This document shows, one piece after another, positions 13,021 through 23,592 of a stretch of DNA of 64,000 nucleotides. The position numbers and the translations under genes were made by a program. The stretch is from Stereocaulon alpinum (lineage: Eukaryota; Ascomycota; Lecanoromycetes; Lecanorales; Stereocaulaceae). The first letter of the stretch is position 1. Each line of letters starts with the position of its first letter. The notes beneath the pieces are model-generated. The model was not told the origin of the DNA, did not search any database, and saw nothing but the letters and a program-made list of their open reading frames with translations. The stretch spans positions 87,680 through 151,679 of the forward strand of contig JAEUBA010000081.1 of assembly GCA_018257865.1 (NCBI GenBank), read 5' to 3'.

Positions 13021-15815
13021 ATGCACTGGCTTATCGCAGCAGCTGCCGCCGGCTCGGCGCTGCTGAGCCTTCCTGCCGCGGCTTCGAGACTCAACCCTCC
13101 GGTGTTGCCGTTGGCTGTGAGGAATCCATACTTCAGTACCTGGTTGGGTAGCGCGAGGGATACACCATGGGACAAATGGCCGATGTTTTGGACTGGGGAG
13201 CAGGTATGATCTCTCTTCTGAGCTCCGGAGATACTTGGCGCTAATGGGTGTATCTTCTCTTAGTTGGGCTTCAGCATCCTCGCTTCTGTGCCTGACAGCG
13301 GATTGGTATACCCGCTTCTAGGCAGGCCTCAAGACTCCTTGGACGTTGGGGGAGACTATGGGTTTGACACCGAACGCAAACACATCACAGCGGGAAAGGC
13401 TGACTCTTGCATCTTAGCTACAACGTCTCCTACTGTACCTACGTTGGCGCTACATTCGATGCTTCGACGACGAATTTGACATACTCGATACCCGCCCCTG
13501 TCTCTTCTGCGAAGTCACGTGCGCCTCTGGAGGTCGTGATCTCATTCCTTTCACCCATTACACCAACATCGACCCTCCGCCAATCGATCCCTGCTTCCTA
13601 CGTGACAGTGCATGTCTCAGGTGGCTTTGACATTGATATCTATATCGACGTGAACGGGCAGTGGGTGAGCGGCAACAGGGCCAGTGAGATCGTGTGGGAA
13701 TTTGGCCAGCAACAGCTTGGAGGTGGTAAAGGCTTGAAGACCTGGAGAATCAGGAGGCAGACGGAACAGCTTCTCTCCGAATGGCGGGATCAGGCAGAAT
13801 GGGGTACTCTGCATTTCTCGGCTCCATCGGTAGGTTCGACCAAGGCTTTGAAGACCGCACCATTCGCTAATTGAGGTCAGGATGTCCGTCACGAATCTGG
13901 AACGTCGGGACTGCTACGTCCACGCTTTGCTCGAACGGGGACACTCCAGAACTCGATCGATGACGATTTCCGGGGGATCATGGAACAAGAGCCTGTGTTT
14001 GCATTCGCCAAGTCCTTCCACCTGAATGCTTCATCTTCATCTTCCACCTCTAGTAGCTCGAGTGTAATGTTCACCATTGCGCATATCCAAGATCCCGTCG
14101 TCCAGTATGCTTCAGCTCGAGGCCTTACATTCATGCGACCACTTTGGGCTTCCTGGTTCTCTTCCGTCGAGTCGTTGCTTGCCTTTCATTATTTGGATTA
14201 CCACAATGCTTTCATGCTTGCGTCCAACTACTCGGCACAACTACTGAAAGATGCATATGAGTCTGGGGCTGAGGACTACGTGGATATTGTCGCTTTGACC
14301 GCTCGTCAGGTGATGGGCGCGACAAGCTTCTCAGGCACTCCTGACAACCCAATTCTATTTCTCAAGGAGATCTCCTCTAACGGTAACTTCCAGACCATTG
14401 ATGTGATCTTCCCGGCCTTCTCATTCTTCCTTTACACGAATCCAAGGTGGTTGGCATACCTGCTCGAACCGATACTTGAACACACCCTGAGCGGACAATA
14501 CCCGAACAAGTACGCCTTGCACGATCTAGGTGCTCACTTCCCGAACGCTACCGGTCATCCTGACGGCCGAGACGAGTATATGCCTGTAGAAGAATGTGGG
14601 AATATCCTAATCATGGGGCTGGCGATTGTCAACAGTCTGAGCTATGATACAGGTGTGGCTGCTGGCTCCCACTGGTCGAGCATGGGAAGCCAAAGCTTCG
14701 ATGCCAATCCCACTACGAGCGCCTTTTCTTTGAACAACCTCGAAGAAAGAGATGGAGTCTTTGGACTGGATGATTCCTGGGGTGGATCCACCAAAGGCGT
14801 CAAGCAAGCACAGAAATGGGTCAGCAAGAGCTACAGGCTTTGGAAGCAATGGACAGGCTATCTGGTCGACTTTTCCCTAGAGCCGGATCATCAGTGTACG
14901 GATGGGCCCTATCCTCATTACTTCGATGAAGGCTTTGCTAACAATACATAGTATCCACGGACGATTTCGCTGGACCTCTTGAACTGCAGACAAACTTGGC
15001 TCTCAAGGGTATCCTCGGTATCAAAGCAATGAGCGGTATTGCTAAAACAGTCGGCAATGACGAAGACTATAAGCACTACAAGGTAAACACTCGGCCCTCT
15101 ATGGCTTTTTCCAATGCTTACAATGAATTCCCAGAACATCTCAGAAGTATACGTCGACAAATGGGAGGAATTTGCCGTATCGCGTGACGGCACCCATGCC
15201 AAACTAGCCTACCACTGGTACGGCTCCTGGACGACACTCTACAACCTCTTCGCCGACTCTCTCCTCTGCTTCAACCTCGAAGGCACCTCACTCGCTACAC
15301 CCGACACCTCTAGCACCGTCGACAACGACGAGCAAAAACCTCTAGACCCACCCAAACACGAAAAACCAAATAGAACAGGCTTCGTCCCCAACCACATCTA
15401 CAAAATGCAATCAGACTGGTACCTCGCCGTCCGCCAGCGCTATGGTCTCCCTCTCGATTCTCGCCACCTCTACACCAAATCCGACTGGGAATTCTTTGCA
15501 GCAGCCGTGGCGTCCAAATCAACCCGCTCGCAGATCTTGGAAAGTGTAGCGCTTTGGCTCAACGAAACGAGCACCGATCGCCCGTTTACGGATTGCTATG
15601 ATACTGAAGGCGACGGCGGATTCCCTGGGATTAGTTTCATGGCTAGACCGGTTGTTGGAGCGCATTTTGCGTTTTTGACGCTGGGGAGAGCTTGTGGGGG
15701 GAAGGCGATGGAGGGGTTGGCTTTTTTGGACAAGGAGGATGAGGGGGTTGGGGCTGGGGCTGTGGACCAGATTGTGTTTGGGATGGGGGGTGGAGCTGGG
15801 GCTGGAGAGTTGTGA
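13021..15815 (+). CDS. Secreted GtaA-type glutaminase (DUF4964/DUF5127/DUF4965/DUF1793 architecture)
   Basis: The family is the fungal extracellular glutaminase GtaA, which hydrolyses L-glutamine to glutamate and ammonia. Six exons: 13021-13203, 13264-13361, 13418-13829, 13881-14895, 14952-15082, 15135-15815 (839 residues). MHWLIAAAAAGSALLSLPAA is a signal peptide. The mature part starts LNPPVLPLAVRNPYFSTWLG, typical of the family, and includes VYPLLGRPQDSL, LTYSIPAPVSSAKSRAPLEV, the HDLGAHFPNATGH region with MPVEECGNILIM, and the end block FPGISFMARPVVGAHFAFL. Several N-x-S/T sites suit a secreted glycoprotein. The GTTTGA donor of intron 2 is the least certain junction. The C-terminus is unusually Gly-rich. 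Glutaminase activity is assigned by family only; many relatives are uncharacterised. Confidence 0.88.
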
Positions 15816-16611
15816 TGTGCTTGGTGGTGGAAGTAGTGAGCTGATATATAGTAGATTGGCATTGGCATCGGCATTGGCATTGGCATGGTATCGGTTAGAT
15901 AAATTGAGTGGGTGTATGCTCTCGATGTATAAGAGGCTGGTAAGGTTTATTGAAAATTGCGAGCGAGCGAGTGGAAAAGTGTCTTAGCTAGGAAAATGTC
16001 TATATGATCAACTTTGAAGTGGTCCTCAACACGGTCTCGATGCGATGCTGATCCTGGACATGCCTTATCCAGCGCCCTCTCTTCCAATTGATGGAGGTAA
16101 AGTGTGCGAAGACGTTATCCAACCATCCTCCATCGCGTTTTCCAACGCATGCCATGCTTCTCATATCCAATTCTTGAACCCCGGCGAGAAGGAAACCTCG
16201 GTGAACGGACCTGTGTGATCAGTGCTATGCTTCTTTGTCGTCCAACCGTCCTCCATCGCACTTCCAATGTGAACGATTCGCATGCGATCCGCTCCACGCA
16301 AAGCCAAGTAAACGACGTTTGAACATCAGAGCAATGCCCTTAAGAAACCTGGTTTCAATAGTACTAGATGTTAACACGTTATGAATTAGTAAAGACTTGG
16401 CAAGCAAGCAATCTCGCCAGCGAGAATCCCTCCTCCTCCTCATCCTACATTAATTGTGGATGTAGATGTACATTAGGTGTTTTCAGCGCAAGCAAGTTTC
16501 CTCCCAACATTGACATTAGATCTTCTCCAGCGCAAGCAACGACAACGCATGATTTTTCCGAGAAAGACAAAGCAAAGCAAGCAAGCTCTTGATGCAAAAG
16601 TAAATTCGAAA
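15816..16611. other. Convergent 3' intergenic region with (GGCATT)n tract
   Basis: This 0.8-kb region lies between two convergent genes. A short imperfect hexanucleotide tract of GGCATT/GGCATC units occurs at about 15857-15885. The rest is pyrimidine- and CAAG-rich sequence without a recognisable gene. Confidence 0.5.
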
Positions 16612-18460
16612 TCACAGCTCCTCCCATAAATGCAATTTCCGCCCTTTCTTATCGAAACTCCCGCCTACTTGTAACTCACCACCGTTCTCAGCATCATTTC
16701 CACCTTCATCTCTGCTCTTCTTCTTCTTGTTTTGCTTTTCTTCTTTGGCTTTGCGCTTCTTCTTCTCTCTCTCCGCTTCCACGAGCTTGTCTTTACCTCT
16801 CACGCTTGCCTCCCCGATCGATTCACGCGTCTCGTCTTGCTGGCTGTTAGAGCTACCGCCTGAGCCCCCGCTGAGTCCGCTCTCCTCGCTTCGTCTTAGG
16901 CCGCGTCTGTTCTTTGCACTAGCCACCACGTTCTTCAGTGCACTCATGCTCGTTGAGCGGACACGTAGTGGGCTAGGAGGCCGCGGTATATCTTCATCGC
17001 TTGGGTTCCTGAGCTGGAAGGCTGATGGGTCGGGACTTGGAAGACTGGTGCGAATAAGGGTTGCGAACGATTCTTTGGGGGTGAGTGCGTGGCCTGCGAG
17101 GTTGGTAGCAGTGAGTGTAGCCGGAATTGTTGGCGGGAGTTGTGCGAGTGTTTTCTTGGGCGTGAAGGATGGGGGCGGAGTTGGTGGGCGATGCAGGCGT
17201 AGTGGATTTATGCGTGGGATTTTGAGGGGTGATATATCTTCCGTGCCTGTGGGGCTGCTGGTTGGTGTCTTTTTCTCGGGGGTCTTTGCTGTGGTCTTGG
17301 CTCCTGTAAAGGTATCCGAGCTGTCATTTTTCGACGGACTCTTGCCGGCTTCTGTTGCAGTCTGGGCCGTCAGAGTTTCATAAGAAGCCACAAACGGGGC
17401 TAATGAGTCAAGCGTATTGCTGCTGCTTTGTGGCGACAACTGCCTCTGCATAGGAGTCTGCGAGCTAATAGAGGACGATCCGTCGCTTGCTGTTGGCGAG
17501 ATGATTCCTAGTGCCTCAAGTTGATCTGTACTGAGTTAGCCTAGGATGATGCTGCTCGCACTGGCAGTGGCGTACCCCAAGTCCGATAGTAGTAGCGGAA
17601 CGTCGCGAATGGCGTATCGAGTGGATCGAGTAATGCGTACTTGTAGAAACGCTTCGGGTGTTTGGTAGAAAGGAAACCTGCATTGACAAGGCTGCGAACC
17701 GTCAGCTGCATTAGAAACGATAGCTGAGGCATGGTGGCTCACTTTATGCCAGCTCCTGCTTTCTGCTGAGCGCCCTTCTTATCGACATGTTGCACACCGG
17801 GCGAGCTCTGATACTCTTGAATATCAGGGTTGATCCTCTTCCTGCCCTTTGATCGAAAAACCTTGATCTCCATGACATCTCTAAGGTTGTCCCCGGTGTA
17901 CTTGCCCGTCTCCGCTGCCTCTGGACTAAAACAGAGGACCCTTCGCTCTATCAATTCTTGCCTGATGGATCCTCGGCCTTGGACTGAGTCGTAGAGCCCA
18001 AACATGGTCTTCCCCTTATAGCCATCGTCTTCACCACAGCCCCAGCTGACGATGAGGTTGCCATTAATATAGAGCTTGAAATAGTAGAGTAGCTTTGGTG
18101 GGTGCGGTGGTGAGATGCTGTAGGATAGCCAGAATTGAGATGCTGCGTACGTCGGGACGTAGACGGATACGAGGGAGTGGTCTGGATTGATGAGCGTTGG
18201 CGCGTTAGAGAAAGGGTCGTTTGGCGTTGCTGGTGGTGCAAACCTATCTTGTCAGTTCACTCTCATCAAACTCCACATCGAAGTGCAGAGCATTGGGCTT
18301 GATAGTAGATGATGCTACACAAGCTGTTTTGTTCGCCAGACTTGTGTTACATGGTCAAGGTCAACACTATCTGGGAGAGGATGTTCCACACTCACTCGGG
18401 AATGGTCAGAATATCGAACTGTGATACCAGGGAGAGCGTGATGCTCCGGTAGATTGGCAT
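16612..18460 (-). CDS. Conserved fungal protein of unknown function with basic C-terminus
   Basis: I recognise the pattern as a protein conserved in Pezizomycotina but know no function for it. Exons, read downward, are 18460-18396, 18243-17743, 17691-17576 and 17525-16612 (531 residues). It starts MPIYRSITLSLVSQFDILTI. The first 240 residues look globular: VSVYVPTYAASQFWLSYSI, FYKYALLDPLDTPFATFRYY, and RTWDQLEALGI. A short strand-rich module of this kind, with an extended F-R-Y-x-x-R-x-x-x-x-L-x-x-L-G ending, resembles the DUF7918 type, but that is tentative. The remaining 290 residues are disordered, rich in Ser, Thr and Pro, and end with Lys/Arg clusters (KKKRKAKEEKQNKKKKSRD) likely to act as a nuclear localisation signal. 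The first intron is long (152 nt); the other two are 51 and 50 nt. Confidence 0.8.
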
Positions 18461-19282
18461 CGTCGTGGTGGTGTCGTATCAGGACACAGTTTTTGTAGGT
18501 GGGTGGTGATGTTTGACGTTCGGCAATTTTGGTTGGATCTGTTGCATTCACATACGCAAGGCAACTATAGCGCTAAAACCTCTTCACCACAAATTGATGA
18601 GGGGTCATGGTCTCATGAATAGCACTGAACTTTATATGCCTTCACGCTCGTACAAAATTGTTCGTCTCTCGAGAAGCTCTGCTTTGAGTTCCATTCCTAC
18701 AGATGCAGTAAAGTATCATATTCAGCCGTTGCACCTGATAGGAGAAGGGGAATCGGTACACCATGGGCTATTTCAAGCTCGACCAAATCCTTTTCTTCAT
18801 TGTACTTCATTGCCCCATATCCGATGTTTCGAGTCTAAGACTATGCTTAAAAGCCCATGCTTACACAGGGTGTGTATCACTCTAGCACCTTGTACGCTCC
18901 GAAAGGTGCACTTTGTACTCTTTCACAAAGTCAAAAGCAGAGGAACACAGGGGCTTACCCTCGAAAGATAGTATGAGGCATGATTTCGTTGGTCGATAGC
19001 GAGGACAATTCGTTTTCTCATTACCGTTTTTGTTGCACTTCGCAGGGGAGCACAAACATGGATCGAAGTAGAATCCCAGATATATAAGCAACGTCCGTCT
19101 CCCGTAGAGATCTCTTTGCCTTCTACATCCAGCTCATCAGTAATTACCTTTGCACTGCTCTGGTGGAATACTTAGTCCATCTTCATTCAACATTGTGGCC
19201 TCAGTCGCTCGTGGGATCCCCCATCAAATCGATATCTCCAATCAAATAGCATTCGGCTACTGCAAGTACCATATCAATCAAG
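18461..19282. promoter_or_regulatory. Divergent promoter region with TATA box near 19080
   Basis: The region separates two divergent genes. A good TATA box, TATATAAG, lies at 19080-19087, about 200 bp upstream of the zinc-knuckle gene's ATG. The 152-residue open frame at 18513-18971 shows no domain and is probably spurious. Confidence 0.45.
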
Positions 19283-20290
19283 ATGTTAAGCTCAGCGCAG
19301 ACTACCTCCAAAGCAACTGGCGTTGCCTCTACTCCTGCCCTGAATGGCACGAGCAATATACAACCAGTGCAAGCTGCCAGGCCCGAACGGTTGACCTTGA
19401 AAATTTTGGAACAGTAGGCACATTCTTTGTTTCATATGATCACGACCGCTGAACAATTTCAGACTGAATTACAGCAAAGGGCGCAATGTTGGTCTCTTCG
19501 CCCGTCGCGATGGCGTCGAGGCAATGCTGTTTGCTGTTCCAGTCAAGCTGCTCATGCACTTCTCACCGGTTTTGAAGCGCCAGTTGGATCAAGACCCAGC
19601 ACTCAAGAAGATCGACCTGGACTTCCCAAGGGCACATGTCAAGTGGCTGTACTCCTGGATGCAAAGGGGTGGCGAAATTGCAAAGTACGAGCCATTTGAG
19701 TCTGAGCAAGGCAAGGAACTCGAAGACCAGGAAATCCTGAGGCAGTTGGCGGAGCACCTGGAGATTGGAGCCGTCATCCAGTATACAGATAAGAACATTG
19801 CCGTAATCAAGGATTCAGGCCTTCCGCTGGCGCCAAAGACGGTACCGAAGCAGAAGGGTCCAATTTGCTATAGTTGCAACGAGGCTGGGTAAGACACCAG
19901 AGCGCTCCGCGTTTCCACATTGTCTGACAATACGATAGACATATCAAGCGGGTATGCCCGAGGAAAATTGCTACGAGTCCATCAACACCATGTCCTAGGT
20001 GCGGACAGTCCGGCCATTGGAGCAAAGACTGTGATTTTGTGAGCGACTTGATGCCCGTAAGTGGCTCGGTGATGCTGGAGGACCAACATGGATACCAGCA
20101 TACTTTCGCCCTGAAGAACATAACTTGCAGACAAGTCGGCGCGAAGGGATCTGCAAAGTACGAAATCTCTGCGTCTGCGAGAGTACCGGAATGGGATCTT
20201 GGGCAAGGTCGAATTGCCAAGAATCTGCGCCGCGTGAAGATCTGGGAGGATCACATGAGTGCTTTCGAGGACTCCAAGAGCATAGATTAG
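19283..20290 (+). CDS. CCHC zinc-knuckle protein
   Basis: Exons are 19283-19413, 19463-19888 and 19939-20290 (302 residues), with introns of 49 and 50 nt. Two zinc knuckles sit in the second half: CYSCNEAGHIKRVCP (interrupted by intron 2 after Glu-Ala) and CPRCGQSGHWSKDCD. Both fit CX2CX4HX4C. Such knuckles bind single-stranded nucleic acid. The preceding region, FAVPVKLLMHFSPVLKRQLD followed by FPRAHVKWLYSWMQRGGEI, resembles a BTB-like or POZ-type fold (LLMHFSPVL...) often found in fungal proteins, but this is only a resemblance. The last 90 residues are unrecognised. The start ATG at 19283 directly follows a pyrimidine-poor leader and gives MLSSAQTTSKATG; no better start was seen. Function is unknown. 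An origin from a retroelement gag is unlikely because the gene is spliced and single. Confidence 0.8.
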
Positions 20291-20722
20291 GCGGCTGAGG
20301 AGTGATTCAAGTTGCTTATGCTGTGTTCGGGGTCTTCGTAGAGTTAGGATATGTCTGTATAGATTCCCATTGAAGTTTTGCATATCATCGATCAAAGAGC
20401 TATTTCATTAAAATCAGTTCCACGTCGGCTCATGCAGCAATGAGTTCGTAATAGTCGGGTCGAACTTACTTACAGAGAGATTAGGAATATTTCGACTCCA
20501 CCCCATGTGAAAGATTACATTTGATTAGGAAGAGAACATTAACTTTGCATCATGTGGCTGGCAAGCTGGCTATGATTAGCATACACAAGCTCTGAATGAG
20601 TCATAAGTGAATTAATCAACTTTGGTCGTCGTAGAAATTCTCACTAGGGGCTGCGTTGCCTCCGACTTCATTGAAGAACTTCATGCTCCGTACTACTGTA
20701 CAACGCCTATTGTGTTTAGCAT
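20291..20722. other. Convergent 3' intergenic region
   Basis: A 0.43-kb AT-leaning spacer between two convergent genes. I see no gene, repeat or RNA in it. Confidence 0.5.
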
Positions 20723-21789
20723 CTACTTATTCGTGCTCCCACTCGTATTGCCAGTAGCTGAACTTGTGGTGCCGTCCGTCGCTCCAGCCAATGAATGCTT
20801 CCGAGCATCCTCAAATGTCGCTATCCGGAAATTGTAGGCCAGCTCAAATTGCGCCTTTGGGTCTCCTTCCCTCGGCAAGAAATCTACAACCAAACTGTCT
20901 TTGACGGCGAACACGGCATCATTTTCGAGGTACTTGTCACGCTGGTCGAAAATCTGCGTCACGATAGGCTTGTATCTCGGCGCGCTGACGATGAAATGGA
21001 TATGTGCTGGACGCATTGGATGCCGATCTAGTGATTTAAGGAGCTTACCGGCCGGGCCATCGTCTGGTATTGGATACGGCGTAGGACGGAGGCAGTAGAA
21101 TGAGTAACGGCCATCCTTTCCCGTTGTGAAACGTCCACGCAAATTGTATTCTTTTTGATTTTCGTCCTGCTGCTCGTACAGCCCATTCGGCGCTGTGTGC
21201 CACACATCTAGTTCAGCTCCTTCAATTGGTTTACCAGTAAGGTAGTCGTTGACTGTGCCGTGCAGAAACGTATGGTCGCCGTCGGGGATGTTGTGCACAA
21301 TGCTGGCGCCCATTTCAAGCCTCGGTGCATTAGCACGCCAGAAGGGACCAAGAACTGCTGTAGCGGTTGGGGTAGAGTCGGCTTCAGAGACGAGTTTGTA
21401 GGTAATTTCGTCAACGAGGGATTCGAGGCCAATGACATCACCGAGTAGTTGCCCTTCATTGCGAACGTCGGTCGACATACGGCCGGCTTCGTTGAGCTGC
21501 CAGGAAAGTTTAGTGGATAAGTTAGAGCAACATGGCGGGCTGGACTTACGAACTCGACGCCTGCCATAAACTCCTCCACTGTGATCTCATTCTCTCGTGC
21601 AAAGTCGTGGAGATGCTGAATCAGGCTGGTCATGACCTTGCGCATTCGAGGTGCAGTCTTTGGACCAGTGGCGTTGATGACAAGTTGCGTAAAGTTCGGG
21701 TCGAATCGATGTGTTTGGGGAACAGTAGCTGGGCTACTCGTAGTGCCATTAGGCTGGCTACCAGTCTTGTGGCTAGCTGCTCTGTTCAT
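20723..21789 (-). CDS. Intradiol ring-cleavage dioxygenase (catechol / hydroxyquinol 1,2-dioxygenase)
   Basis: The enzyme uses non-haem Fe(III) and O2 to cleave catechol-type rings between the two hydroxyls, feeding the beta-ketoadipate route. Exons are 21789-21550 and 21496-20723 (337 residues) with a 53-nt intron (GTAAGT). The N-terminal dioxygenase helical domain includes MRKVMTSLIQHLHDFARENE and ITVEEFMAGVEF. The catalytic part holds LGPFWRANAP, AELDVWHTAPNGLYEQQD, YNLRGRF, YPIPDDGPAGKLL and RHPMRPAHIHF. The iron ligands expected from the family are all present: Tyr187, Tyr221, His245 and His247. No signal peptide is seen, so it should be cytosolic. The spectrum of substrates cannot be read from the sequence; hydroxyquinol is as likely as catechol. 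The neighbours do not belong to an obvious aromatic catabolic cluster. Confidence 0.92.
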
Positions 21790-22533
21790 ATTCGCTTCAC
21801 AACTGCTTTCATCGGGTACGAAGTTAGAGGTTCCTAAATGTCAGCAATGATGGAAACACACGTTTATAGGCAAACCAAGGAGGAACTTCCGAGACGAGGA
21901 AAAGGTGGACAAGCACGGAATATATTGGGTCAGTGCATGCGATTGCCAATACTCAAACAAGACTACCAGACATCGGAATACTTAGATACGCGGCTAGGTA
22001 CGACGAGAAGTAAGGTAAACAGAAGCATGACCATATTGTCAAAAAAGCGCATCGGCAAATGCGGGGTGCCTTGTTCCCGAAGCGGTGCTTCCTGGGCCCC
22101 AACGAAGCTCAGGTGATTAGGGTGTACTTCTATCCGTCAATCTTCATTATGCGACCTTGGTTGGGAAGTAGAGTGGGAAAAGTAGGCTTTGGATCACAGG
22201 GGTGGTCCTAATAGCGACGAACGTGTATCGGCTCTATGCGTGACGAGAACGGGCAGTTATTTGACGTTATCAATTGCAGAAGCCAACGGGACATGCGCAA
22301 CTGATAACGAAAGGGAACCAAGCCGTCACTCGATGACTTCGGAACGATGCTCAAGTCCATACTTGTAGATTACAAGTAACGGTTACATTGAAGCTTCACC
22401 TCGAGGAGCATCGATATCTAAGCGTGCTGAAGTAGACGCTAAGTTAAGCGCTAGGCGCCTAGCTCCACTTTCGCTGTGACCCTAAGCAGCTTCCTGGCCT
22501 TTGCCAATTCCATTGAAGTTGTAACTGCTCGTC
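21790..22533. promoter_or_regulatory. Divergent intergenic region, dioxygenase / NDUFS5
   Basis: A 0.74-kb spacer shared by two divergent genes. No gene or repeat is recognised. GCGCCTAG-type motifs near 22450-22462 are the only short palindromic sequence I noticed. Confidence 0.4.
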
Positions 22534-23019
22534 ATGGCGTCAGGTTATGGACTTGCAGGTGGTAAGTCTTGCGCACCTCCATTTTCTGAAGCTCGGCCTA
22601 GCTTGTAAAAGGTGACTGGAGCTTCTGTGCTTGGCTAATTATACTTAGGCCCGTCACGCTGTTTTCCATTCTGGCAGGAACTCCTAGCATGCTACGTCGT
22701 CAATACCGATACCGATGATGTGTCAGGAGGGAAGAAGTGTTTACCAGTGTTGGAGGACTATTACGAATGCCTCCACCACAAGAAAGAGGTAAGTTTACCC
22801 CAGGAATGAGTAATTACGTTGAGACATGGGGATATTTGAGGGCTGACCAGGATGGTGCGGGAATAGGCAGCGCGGACGAGGGCCTTACAACATGCATATC
22901 GAAGGGCAGAGGCTGCGCACCCGAGGGAGAATGCCCCAAAGGCTGGGACGATCCGGAATCTGGGGCTGTTGGGCAAGGAGGAGGACACGAAGACTGTATT
23001 AAATGGAACTCAAAAATGA
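22534..23019 (+). CDS. NADH:ubiquinone oxidoreductase 15 kDa subunit (NDUFS5-like), twin CX9C
   Basis: This is the small accessory subunit of mitochondrial complex I on the intermembrane-space side. Exons are 22534-22561, 22649-22788 and 22867-23019 (106 residues); introns are 87 and 78 nt. The protein starts MASGYGLAGGPSRCFPFWQE. It contains two exact CX9C motifs, CFPFWQELLAC and CLPVLEDYYEC, which should form two disulphides through the Mia40 import pathway. The sequence then runs LHHKKEAARTRALQHAYRRA and ends with IRNLGLLGKEEDTKTVL, as in fungal homologues. There is no cleavable presequence, as expected for a Mia40 substrate. It is easily missed because the largest exon is only 153 nt. Confidence 0.92.
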
Positions 23020-23592
23020 AAGACCCATCCACATGATGCGATTCGTGAATCAGACGCCGCTGGATGTAGGGGACGTGATCCGAAGCCAACATGTTGTGCT
23101 CATTATCGCGACTGCTCCTCGGCCTCGTATTCTACTAACTTTCATAATGAAAGTTGCCCATCTTATGAGGTTTCAGGTCGACAAGTCCCTTGAAAGCTTG
23201 ACTCTTGAGGACATGCTCTATTGCAATTCGCCACTTGAGGAAGCTGATTAAGGGTACTTGCATGGCATTATATCGTAGAACCCGACCGTGGATCCAGTAT
23301 GTAAGTTGTGATAACCAACAACTTGTGCACTAAGTCTTCCAGAGCAAAGCTTCATTGCCTTTGTTCCTTTCCACTGCAGAGCTCCTTCCGTGTGTGAATG
23401 ACTGAGATGGAAGTCCATGTCTTGGCAGAGTGCTCTCGAGGAGTCGGAGTCAGGGCCCCGATGACTAATACCGGTAGCCGCACGCTAGTGAGCCATCTCC
23501 CTACATCCACGTTTCTCTATCCCTCAGTGCCCTCAAACCTGAAATTTCCATCACACTAACAACTTCCGTATATCAGAACTAACACTGTCAGA
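23020..23592. promoter_or_regulatory. Intergenic region upstream of BBP
   Basis: The first part is the 3' region of the NDUFS5-like gene; the last 150 bp, with pyrimidine-rich CATCTCCCTACATCC sequence, precede the BBP start. No other gene is recognised. Confidence 0.4.

Noticed and set aside
18513..18971. 152-codon open frame upstream of the zinc-knuckle gene
   Set aside because: Composition is not protein-like, no domain is seen, and it overlaps the first exon's leader region on the other strand.
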